A DNA stretch of 6,512 nucleotides from Gammaproteobacteria bacterium (GTDB lineage: Bacteria; Pseudomonadota; Gammaproteobacteria; HK1): NCBI GenBank assembly GCA_020444775.1, contig JAGRHX010000401.1, positions 1 to 6,512 of the forward strand, written 5' to 3'. Shown in pieces: positions 1 to 6,047 of the stretch (position 1 is its first letter; every line of letters begins with the position of its first letter). A program made the position numbers and the translations under genes. Under the pieces are notes generated by a model. The model did no database searches. It saw only the letters and a program-made list of their open reading frames with translations, and was not told where the DNA came from.

Positions 1-2
1 AG

Positions 3-269
3 CAGCAGCGGGTCGCGCTGGCGCGCGCCCTCGTTACCCGCCCGGATATCCTGTTTGCCGACGAGCCGACCGGAAACCTCGATGCCCGCAGCGGCCAGCA
101 GGTGCTCGACATACTGTTCGAGCTTTGCGGTGCCGAGCAGGGCACGCTGGTGATGGTGACCCACAACGATGCCGCTGCCGCGCGTGCCGACCGGGTCCTG
201 TGCTTGAGTCAGGGGCGGCTGCAGCGAGTCGATACTACAACTCCGGAAGCGCCACGGGTCGGTGGATGA
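3..269 (+). CDS. ABC transporter ATP-binding protein, C-terminal part (5' end outside window)
   Basis: This is the nucleotide-binding subunit of an ABC transporter, which hydrolyses ATP on the cytoplasmic face of the inner membrane to drive the permease encoded next. Only the last 88 codons are present, and the gene is open at the left edge. What is seen, in order: QQRVALARAL, the tail of the ABC signature region; the Walker B and D-loop stretch ILFADEPTGNLD at 48-83, whose EPTGNLD wording is typical of the LolD/MacB/FtsE class; and the H-loop histidine in MVTHN (codon 162-164). The Walker A motif and the LSGG core lie outside the window. The stop TGA at 267-269 overlaps the permease start as ATGA, so the two are translationally coupled. 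The substrate cannot be read from this fragment. The family call is secure; the exact subfamily is inferred from the partner permease. Confidence 0.93.
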   Translation, partial: QQRVALARALVTRPDILFADEPTGNLDARSGQQVLDILFELCGAEQGTLVMVTHNDAAAARADRVLCLSQGRLQRVDTTTPEAPRVGG

Positions 270-2938
270 GCTGGTTGTTGCGTGCCAATCTGCGCATGTC
301 GCTGCGGACCCCGTGGCAGCTGTTGCTGGCCCTGGTCGGCGTTGCGCTGGGGATCGCCGTGGTGGTGGCCATCGACCTGACCATCGACGCCGCGCAGCGC
401 GCCTTCGAGCATTCCTCCGAGGTGGTGCTCGGACGTGCCACGCACTTCGTCTCGCGACCCGGAGGTCATCTGCGTGACGATGAGTACGCGCGGCTGCGGA
501 TGGGACTGCCGCACGCGGACATGGCACCGGTGCTGGAGGGCGAGCTGTGGCTGCCGGAGCCCGACACCGAGGACACCAGGTCACCGCGCCCGCTGAGCCT
601 GCTCGGTCTGGATCCGCTCTCCGAGGGGGCGTTTCGGGATTTCATCGACAGTGTGGGGGCGCCGACCGCGTCGCCCGGCGAGACGGACCGGAGCGGGCTG
701 TTGACGCGTATGCTCGCCGAGCCGGGCAGTGTCCTGGCGACCTCGCAAACCGCCCGCGATCTGGGCTGGCGTATGGGCGAGCACTACACGGTGCGTGGTG
801 GCGCCGGCGCGCAACGATTGACCCTGGTCGGCGAGCTGCGTGGCCTGGCCCCGAATCGTGTCGAGGCGTTGCGCAACGTGCTCATCGCCGATCTGTCGGT
901 CGCCCAGATGCTGCTGGGCCGGCAGGGCAGCCTGTCGCGGGTCGACCTCATCGAGCCGGAGGCGTCGCGGGTGACCGCCTGGCGGGAGCGAGTGCAAGCG
1001 CTGTTGCCCGCCGATGCACGTTTGCAGGATGCGGGCAGCCGGGCGCGGACGGCACGCGAGCTGACACGTGCGTTTCGGCTCAACCTGTTGATGTTGAGCC
1101 TGCTGGCCTTGGTGGTCGGGCTGTTCCTCGTATTCAACGCCATGAGCTACTCGGTGGTTCGGCGTCGCGCCCAGTTCGGCTTGCTGCGCGCGCTGGGGGC
1201 GACCCGACTGCAGACGCTCGCCGTGGTGGTGCTCGAGGCCGCTGCGATCGGTGTGGTTGCCGGCCTGCTCGGCAGCCTCGGTGGCTGGGGCCTCGCGCAG
1301 CGGCTGATCGGCCTGGTCACGCAGGTCATCAACGATCATTACTTCACGGTGGCCGTCGCCGAGGCCGGCTTGCGCTGGCCGACCGTGCTCAAGGCCATGT
1401 TGCTGGCGGTGCCCGGCTCGGCGCTGGCCGCCCTGGCGCCGGCGCTGGAGGCCGCTCGGGTCAGTCCGCGAGTCGCGTTCGCGCGTTCCACCCTGGAGCG
1501 TCGGGTGTTGGGTCTTGCGACCCGGCTGGCCGTCGTCGGGGTGCTGTTGTTGGCGATTGGACTGGTGCTGCTCTCGCTCCAGGGTCTGCTGGCCGGGTTC
1601 GCCTGTCTGCTGCTGATGGTGCTGGCCTTCGCGCTGGCAACGCCATTCATCGTCATCCGTCTGTGTGCCGGGCTGCAGTGGCTCAGCGTCCGGACACATC
1701 TGCTCTCTGACTGGCGTGGCGCGCTGCTGTTCGGTGGTGTGCGACGTGGTCTGAGCCGCACCGCGGTGGCGGTCGCCGCGCTGGCCGTGGCGCTATCGGC
1801 GACCGTGGGGGTGCAGCTGATGGTGTCCAGCTTTCGTCTGTCGCTGGACGACTGGCTGGGTGCGACGCTCAGTGGCGACGTCTACATCGTCGCCCCCGGC
1901 CACGACACACGCTTGCCAGCGGCTCTGCCGGAGCTGGTCGCGGCGATGCCGGGTGTGCAGCAGACGGCCGGCTCGCTGGACGTGACGGTGCAGACCGGCT
2001 TCGGTCTGGTACCGATGAAGGTTGTTGGTGGGGATTTCGCCTATCGTGGGCTGCAGCTGTTGCAGGGCCGTGCCGAGCGTGCCTATCGGGTGCTGGAAGA
2101 CGGCGGCGGGATCCTGGTCTCGGAGCCGTTTGCCCACCGCCACCAGCTGCAGATCGGTGAATCGCTGGTGTTGCAGACACCGGTGGGCGCGCAAACGCTG
2201 CCGATCGTTGCGGTGTTTCGTGACTACACCTCCGAGCAGGGCATGCTGATGCTCGATCGCGCCAGCTATCAGCGCTGGTACACGGCCGGCGGCTCGGCCG
2301 GAGTCGGCAGCCTGGCCCTGAAGCTGGCGCCCGGGGTCGATCAGGACGCCTTCGTAACGCGCTTGCATCAACGTCTGGCGCAGACCTCTGGCGACGCCCA
2401 GGTCGAGGCAACGACAGGCCCGCAGGGCACACAGGGCACACAGGGCACGGTCGGAGATCCGGTTGGCGAGCGTGCCTACCGGGTGATCCGCAACGCCAGA
2501 ATCCGCAAGGCTTCCCTGGAGATCTTCGACCGGACCTTCGCCATCACGCGGGTGCTCTCGTTGCTGGCCACCTTGACCGCGGCGATCGGTATCGTCTCCG
2601 CGCTGATGGCCCTGGCGCTGGAGCGGGCCGCAGAGCTGGCCACGCTCCGGGCGCTGGGTATGACCCGTGCGCAGGTCGGCGCCCTGGTGCTCGGTCAGTC
2701 CGGGCTGCTCGGACTGATGGCCGGGCTGTGGTCACTGCCGCTGGGTCTGGCGCTGGCTGGTGTGTTGGTGCACGTCATCAATCGTCGCGCCTTCGGCTGG
2801 AGCATGAGCCTGCAGGTGGACGTCGGCGTGCTGCTTGGCGCGCTGGCTCTGGCGTTGTTCGCCAGCGCCCTGGCCACGCTGCATCCGGCCTGGCGCATGG
2901 CACGCACCGAGCCGGCGGTCGCATTGCGAGCCGCTTGA
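266..2938 (+). CDS. FtsX/MacB-like ABC transporter permease, 890 aa
   Basis: This is a large inner-membrane permease with two FtsX-type modules, the partner of the ATPase just upstream. The reading frame is open from further upstream, but the ATG at 266 is chosen because it overlaps the ATPase stop (ATGA) and begins MSWLLRANLRMS, a normal N-terminus just before the first membrane helix. Predicted layout: helix at about 18-38; periplasmic domain about 40-270; FtsX module about 272-400 with three helices and the loop RRRAQFGLLRALGATR; two central helices about 414-468; another helix about 500-525; second periplasmic domain about 527-755; and a final FtsX module about 758-885 with the matching loop ERAAELATLRALGMTR. 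EIFDRTFAITR precedes the last module. The repeated ALGxTR coupling loops are as expected for MacB/LolCE-like proteins. The family exports or extracts envelope molecules such as lipoproteins or lipids; the substrate here is unknown. A QGT repeat sits at residues 720-728. Confidence 0.92.
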   Translation: MSWLLRANLRMSLRTPWQLLLALVGVALGIAVVVAIDLTIDAAQRAFEHSSEVVLGRATHFVSRPGGHLRDDEYARLRMGLPHADMAPVLEGELWLPEPDTEDTRSPRPLSLLGLDPLSEGAFRDFIDSVGAPTASPGETDRSGLLTRMLAEPGSVLATSQTARDLGWRMGEHYTVRGGAGAQRLTLVGELRGLAPNRVEALRNVLIADLSVAQMLLGRQGSLSRVDLIEPEASRVTAWRERVQALLPADARLQDAGSRARTARELTRAFRLNLLMLSLLALVVGLFLVFNAMSYSVVRRRAQFGLLRALGATRLQTLAVVVLEAAAIGVVAGLLGSLGGWGLAQRLIGLVTQVINDHYFTVAVAEAGLRWPTVLKAMLLAVPGSALAALAPALEAARVSPRVAFARSTLERRVLGLATRLAVVGVLLLAIGLVLLSLQGLLAGFACLLLMVLAFALATPFIVIRLCAGLQWLSVRTHLLSDWRGALLFGGVRRGLSRTAVAVAALAVALSATVGVQLMVSSFRLSLDDWLGATLSGDVYIVAPGHDTRLPAALPELVAAMPGVQQTAGSLDVTVQTGFGLVPMKVVGGDFAYRGLQLLQGRAERAYRVLEDGGGILVSEPFAHRHQLQIGESLVLQTPVGAQTLPIVAVFRDYTSEQGMLMLDRASYQRWYTAGGSAGVGSLALKLAPGVDQDAFVTRLHQRLAQTSGDAQVEATTGPQGTQGTQGTVGDPVGERAYRVIRNARIRKASLEIFDRTFAITRVLSLLATLTAAIGIVSALMALALERAAELATLRALGMTRAQVGALVLGQSGLLGLMAGLWSLPLGLALAGVLVHVINRRAFGWSMSLQVDVGVLLGALALALFASALATLHPAWRMARTEPAVALRAA
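2423..2449 (+). repeat. three tandem 9-bp units encoding QGT-QGT-QGT
   Basis: Two identical copies of cagggcaca are followed by cagggcacg, exactly in phase with the permease codons (residues 720-728). The repeat sits in a glycine- and threonine-rich, hydrophilic linker that joins the second periplasmic domain to the final FtsX module. Because the unit is 9 bp, gain or loss of copies keeps the frame. Replication slippage is the likely origin. Confidence 0.8.
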
Positions 2939-2956
2939 GCGGGGCGCGGGTCGGGC

Positions 2957-3868
2957 TCAGGCGGCACTCTCGGTATGCAGTCGAGCGTTGTCGAAACGCT
3001 GACCCAGGAAGTCGACGAAGCAGCGTACCTTGGAGGACAGATGGCGGCGGTGCGCATAAAGCGCGTGGATGGTCAGCTCGTAGGCCTCGTAGGGTTCCAG
3101 AAGCGGTATGAGCCGGCCATCAGCCAGATGCGCCTCGACCACGAAGCTGGGGGACAGGCCGATGCCGGCGTCGGCCAGCACCAGGTCGCGTACGGCCAGC
3201 GCGCTGTTGACCTTGAGCGGGCCGTTGACCGCGACCGAGATCCGCTGGCCGTTGACCCGGTATTGCCAGGAACGCGGATTCTGCATGTTGGTGTCGATGA
3301 TGCAGCGATGCTCGCGCAACTCCTCCGGGCGCAGCGGCCTGGGATGCTTCTCCAGATAGCATTGTGAGGCGTAGGTCACCATGCGTATCCCGCCGAGCCG
3401 GCGTGAGATCAGACTGGAGTCGGACAGGTCAGCGATACGAATGGCGACGTCGAAGCCCTCGTCGACGATATCGACAAAGCGGTCCTCGAGTCGCAGATCC
3501 ACCGAGATCGACGGGAAGGCCTCGATGAACTCGCGCACCATCGGCACGATCGTCACCTCGCCGTAGGTCTGCGGGGCGGTGACTCGCAGCTCACCCATCG
3601 GCGCGTGACTGGTCTCGCGGACGGTGTTCTCGATCTCGTCGATGTCATCGAGAACCAGACGGCTGCGATCCAGATACACCCGCCCGACCTCGGTCAGGCT
3701 CAAGGTCCGGGTGGTGCGGTTGAGAAGGCGTACGCCCAGCTCGTTCTCGAGCTCCGCCACGTACTTGCTGAGCAGGGCCTTGGACTTGCCGAGCTGGCGT
3801 GCTGCCTCGGAGAAACTGCCGGCGTCCACCACCCGGACGAAGTAGCGCATTGCGGTGAGGGTATCCAT
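2957..3868 (-). CDS. LysR-family transcriptional regulator, 303 aa
   Basis: This is a LysR-type DNA-binding regulator, a cytoplasmic protein that usually acts as a tetramer and responds to a small ligand. The N-terminal winged helix-turn-helix covers about residues 1-60, starting MDTLTAMRYFVRVVDAGSFS. Its recognition helix is near SKALLSKYVAELE (29-41), and it is followed by the family hallmark LGVRLLNRTTRTLSLTEVG (44-62). A linker helix leads to the substrate-binding domain at about 93-290. Full length is normal. The wording of the first 65 residues resembles the CrgA/DmlR branch, but no ligand can be assigned. A good ribosome site (AGGAG) lies 4 nt before the ATG. The gene is downstream of nadA on the same strand with a 241-bp gap, so it probably has its own promoter. 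It converges on the permease gene, with only 18 bp between the stops. LysR regulators often control a divergent neighbour, but none is present here. Confidence 0.93.
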   Translation of the reverse strand: MDTLTAMRYFVRVVDAGSFSEAARQLGKSKALLSKYVAELENELGVRLLNRTTRTLSLTEVGRVYLDRSRLVLDDIDEIENTVRETSHAPMGELRVTAPQTYGEVTIVPMVREFIEAFPSISVDLRLEDRFVDIVDEGFDVAIRIADLSDSSLISRRLGGIRMVTYASQCYLEKHPRPLRPEELREHRCIIDTNMQNPRSWQYRVNGQRISVAVNGPLKVNSALAVRDLVLADAGIGLSPSFVVEAHLADGRLIPLLEPYEAYELTIHALYAHRRHLSSKVRCFVDFLGQRFDNARLHTESAA

Positions 3869-3872
3869 TGGG

Positions 3873-3877
3873 CTCCT
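3873..3877 (-). promoter_or_regulatory. ribosome binding site of the LysR gene
   Basis: On the minus strand the sequence reads AAAAGGAGCCCA directly before the ATG at 3868, giving AGGAG with a 4-nt spacer. This supports the chosen LysR start. It is the clearest Shine-Dalgarno sequence among the minus-strand genes of the window. Confidence 0.7.
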
Positions 3878-3994
3878 TTTCGGGCACGACCTTCACGATC
3901 AGAGCGTTCGGGCCGCGCTTGGTTCCGCACGACGGCCGTGACGGCACCGCGTCGGGCCCTATCTCCAATGACACCGTAAGGCGCTGATTATTCC

Positions 3995-4022
3995 GCCGCC
4001 GGTCGCCGCGGCGTCCGGCGGC
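3995..4022 (-). terminator. 28-bp near-perfect GC palindrome between nadA and the LysR gene; possible terminator
   Basis: An 8-bp arm gccgccgg (3995-4002) pairs with ccggcggc (4015-4022). Inside it, after one T-T mismatch, cgcc (4004-4007) pairs with ggcg (4010-4013), leaving a 2-nt turn. The hairpin lies 88 bp past the nadA stop within a 241-bp gene-free gap (3869-4109). Neither strand has a run of T after it, so it is not a standard intrinsic terminator. It could end nadA transcription with Rho, protect an RNA end, or be a protein-binding site upstream of the LysR gene. No convincing -35/-10 pair for the LysR gene was found in the rest of the gap. Confidence 0.35.
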
Positions 4023-4109
4023 CACGTCCGTGTCTCGGGTCCTGGATCCGTGCTCGCCCGCATTTCGAAACCACCGAGCGACTCTCCATGGCCTTCCGCC
4101 CGCCGATGC

Positions 4110-5168
4110 TCAGGCGTTACCGACGATCGTGGTCCTGCGCTGCGCTGCGAAGTCCAGCATCCGGCGCACGGGGATGATGGCGCGTTCGCGGATCTCGGGG
4201 TCCACGTGGATTTCGTTGGCGCCGGTCTCCAGTACCTGGACCAGGTTGTGCAGACCGTTCATCGCCATCCACGGACAGTGCGCGCAGCTCTCACAGGTCG
4301 CGCCCTGGCCGGCGGTCGGTGCTTCGAGCAGGGTCTTGCCCGGCGCCAGCTGCTGCATCTTGTGGAAGATGCCCTTGTCGGTGGCGATGATGAAGGTGCT
4401 GTTGGGCAGCTCCTGCACGGCACTGACCAGCTTCGAGGTGGAGCCGACGACGTCCGCCAGCTCGACGACGCCGCGCGGTGATTCCGGATGTACCAGCACC
4501 GCGGCGTCCGGATATCGCGAACGCATCTCGATGAGTCGCTCGGCCTTGAACTCTTCGTGGACGATGCAGGCGCCGTCCCACATGACCATGTCGGCGCCGG
4601 TCTCGCGTTGGATGTAGTCGCCGAGAAAGCGATCCGGCGCCCACAGCAGCTTCTCGCCGCGGGCCTTGAGCTCGCCGACGATCTCGAGCGCGATGCTCGA
4701 GGTCACCATCCAGTCGGCGCGTGCCTTCACCGCGGCGCTGGTGTTGGCGTAGACGACCACGGTCCGATCCGGATGCTCGGCCTTGAACGCATCGAAGGCT
4801 TCGGCCGGGCAGCCGAGATCCAGCGAGCAGTTGGCGTCGATCTCCGGGACCAGCACCCGCTTCTCGGGATTCAGGATCTTGGCCGTCTCACCCATGAAGC
4901 GAACGCCTGCGACGACGATCGTGCTGGCCGGGTGCTCAGCGCCGAATCGCGCCATGTCGAGTGAGTCGGCGACGTGACCACCGGTCTCGTCGGCCAGGAT
5001 CTGCAGGTCCGGATCCGTGTAGTAGTGCGCGAGCAGAACCGCATCCTGCTGCGCGAGCAGCTGTCGCGCGCGAGCCATCAGCCGCGTGCGCTCATCGTCG
5101 GCCAGCACGGGTGCAACCGCGCTGACCGCGCTCGAATCCGGAACTTGGACGGGGATGCTTGCGGACAT
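4110..5168 (-). CDS. nadA: quinolinate synthase NadA, 352 aa
   Basis: NadA condenses iminoaspartate (made by NadB) with dihydroxyacetone phosphate to form quinolinate, the second step of de novo NAD synthesis from aspartate, in the cytoplasm. It is a [4Fe-4S] enzyme. The three expected cluster cysteines are visible: Cys114 in ECSL-like [10 protein letters not shown], Cys201 in [10 protein letters not shown], and Cys298 at the end of [10 protein letters not shown] (Cys292, Cys295, Cys298). They sit one residue on from the E. coli positions 113, 200 and 297 as I recall them. Other family blocks are [10 protein letters not shown] (47-56), [16 protein letters not shown] (86-101), [14 protein letters not shown] (140-153), VHPESP (226-231) and [11 protein letters not shown] (282-292). 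Length is normal and the frame is intact. The ATG lies 9 bp after the nrtR stop, with only a weak GAGA-type ribosome site, so translation is probably coupled to nrtR. nadB and nadC are not in the window. Because the protein is oxygen-sensitive, control of its level matters. Confidence 0.97.
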   Translation of the reverse strand: MSASIPVQVPDSSAVSAVAPVLADDERTRLMARARQLLAQQDAVLLAHYYTDPDLQILADETGGHVADSLDMARFGAEHPASTIVVAGVRFMGETAKILNPEKRVLVPEIDANCSLDLGCPAEAFDAFKAEHPDRTVVVYANTSAAVKARADWMVTSSIALEIVGELKARGEKLLWAPDRFLGDYIQRETGADMVMWDGACIVHEEFKAERLIEMRSRYPDAAVLVHPESPRGVVELADVVGSTSKLVSAVQELPNSTFIIATDKGIFHKMQQLAPGKTLLEAPTAGQGATCESCAHCPWMAMNGLHNLVQVLETGANEIHVDPEIRERAIIPVRRMLDFAAQRRTTIVGNA

Positions 5169-5177
5169 GAGCTTGTC

Positions 5178-5933
5178 TCACTTGATGATGTGTACCGCCC
5201 CCGGATGCCTGACCTTGTAGAGCCGGGCGGGGCGATGGGTGCCGATGCGCCTGGTCTGCCCGGTTTCGTCGAGCTGATCCAGCGCGAGAATGCGCTTGCG
5301 GAAATTGCGCTTGTCCAGGGGTTCGTCGAGTATCTGCTCGTACACCTGCTGGAGCTCGCTCAAGGTGAAGGTGGCCGGCATGAACTGCAGGGCAATCGTC
5401 GAATAGTCCAGCTTGGCCGCCAGCCGTGCGCGGGCGAAGCGAACGATGTCGCCGTGGTCGAAGACCAGCGGCGGGAGCGTGTCGAGCGCGAACCAGTCGA
5501 TGGCGGCGGCCGTGACTGGCGGTCTGAGCTGAAGTCGCTCCGACGGCACCAGGGCGTAGTAGGACACCGCGATGGTGCGTCGGTGTGGCTCGCGACCCGG
5601 TTCGCCAAAGGTGTAGAGCTGTTCCAGATAGACACCGGACAGACCGGTGCCTTCTTCCAGCGCGCGCAGCGCGCAGGTCTCCAGGGCTTCGTTCTCGGCC
5701 ACCTCGGAGGCCGGCAGCGTCCAGTCGCCGGCGATGCCGTCAGCCGGATCCGTGGGGAGCTCGCTCCGATCCCGGTCCGGCACTCTCGACAGCAGCACCT
5801 TCAAACGCTGGTCACGAAGCGTGAACACGACCACCACGCTGACCACGCGCGGCCGCGCGTTCGTTCGCTTCCTGGAGCCGGCACGGGCAGATCCGATCCG
5901 GCCGGCAGCGGCGCTGTGTGAATCGACGGTCAT
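5178..5933 (-). CDS. nrtR: NrtR, Nudix-related transcriptional regulator of NAD metabolism, 251 aa
   Basis: NrtR proteins are repressors made of an ADP-ribose-binding Nudix domain fused to a C-terminal winged helix; in characterised members, NAD-related ligands such as ADP-ribose release them from DNA. Seen here: a 29-residue basic, disordered-looking N-terminus; a Nudix fold from VVSVVVVFTLRDQRLKVLL (about 30-48) to about 155; the segment LYTFGEPGREPHRRTIAVSYYAL (106-128), typical of NrtR; FDHGDIVRFARARL (158-171); and a winged helix at about 185-243 with FTLSELQQVYEQIL and the basic KRNFRKR (208-214). The Nudix box is degenerate: Ser76 for Gly, Ala91 for Glu in the RE pair, and Gly95 for the second Glu of the EE pair. 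Catalysis is therefore unlikely. The frame can be extended upstream to a TTG at 5960, but that codon lies inside an operator, so the ATG at 5933 is preferred. The gene is first in an operon with nadA and follows a promoter flanked by two matching palindromes. Confidence 0.88.
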   Translation of the reverse strand: MTVDSHSAAAGRIGSARAGSRKRTNARPRVVSVVVVFTLRDQRLKVLLSRVPDRDRSELPTDPADGIAGDWTLPASEVAENEALETCALRALEEGTGLSGVYLEQLYTFGEPGREPHRRTIAVSYYALVPSERLQLRPPVTAAAIDWFALDTLPPLVFDHGDIVRFARARLAAKLDYSTIALQFMPATFTLSELQQVYEQILDEPLDKRNFRKRILALDQLDETGQTRRIGTHRPARLYKVRHPGAVHIIK

Positions 5934-5950
5934 CGCGGTCCGATGGTCAC

Positions 5951-5971
5951 TTAGTGTCAATGTGACACTAA
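5951..5971. promoter_or_regulatory. operator 1, predicted NrtR site covering the transcription start
   Basis: This is a perfect inverted repeat with 9-bp arms, ttagtgtca and tgacactaa, around a 3-bp centre (atg). It begins 17 bp upstream of the nrtR ATG and covers the predicted transcription start near 5964. It shares the layout TAGTGT, 7 bp, ACACTA with operator 2. Assignment to NrtR rests on position, since NrtR genes are commonly autoregulated, and not on a matched database motif. Confidence 0.8.
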
Positions 5972-5999
5972 CAATAGTGTCGCTCGTACACTATGTCAA
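5971..5999 (-). promoter_or_regulatory. sigma70-type promoter of the nrtR-nadA operon
   Basis: On the minus strand, TTGACA (5999-5994, a perfect -35) is followed by a 17-bp spacer and TATTGT (5976-5971, four of six bases of the -10 consensus). The predicted start is near 5964, giving a leader of about 30 nt to the ATG at 5933. The region is AT-rich compared with its surroundings. Overlap with both palindromes argues for strong repression. Confidence 0.72.
5974..5994. promoter_or_regulatory. operator 2, predicted NrtR site between -35 and -10
   Basis: The inverted repeat has 7-bp arms, atagtgt (5974-5980) and acactat (5988-5994), around 7 bp. The half-sites and spacing are the same as in operator 1, and the centre is 23 bp away, about two helical turns. 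It fills the spacer of the nrtR promoter, touching the last base of the -35 and the first three bases of the -10, so bound protein would block RNA polymerase. Confidence 0.75.
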
Positions 6000-6047
6000 T
6001 GGCGCGATGCTTCGACCGGTGGGTTGAGGGCGACCGACGCGCGCTCC

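Noticed and set aside
125..265. Upstream extension of the permease frame to an ATG at 125
   Set aside because: This part overlaps the ATPase C-terminus, which carries real Walker B and H-loop motifs, in another frame. Its translation is Cys/Arg-rich and unlike a permease N-terminus. The ATGA overlap at 266 gives a better start.
547..1710. Long open frames on both strands inside the permease (547-1710 plus, 581-1699 minus)
   Set aside because: The translations are low-complexity Arg/Ala/Gly- or Gln/Arg-rich without domains, as expected from GC-rich shadow frames of a real gene.
2939..2956. A shared bidirectional terminator between the permease and LysR genes
   Set aside because: The 18-bp gap contains no inverted repeat or T-run.
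3645..4025. A minus-strand frame spanning the LysR 5' end and the upstream gap
   Set aside because: It is out of frame with the LysR protein. It looks compositionally random and is explained by the GC-rich gap plus a shadow frame.
4974..5921. A 315-codon plus-strand frame opposite nadA and nrtR
   Set aside because: It is antisense to two recognisable proteins with conserved motifs, has no domain of its own, and has no ribosome site or promoter that I can see.
5955..5960. A second TTGACA on the minus strand as a -35 box
   Set aside because: It is part of the operator 1 arm. The sequence 17 bp downstream (CGCGAT) is not a -10 box, and transcription would start inside nrtR.
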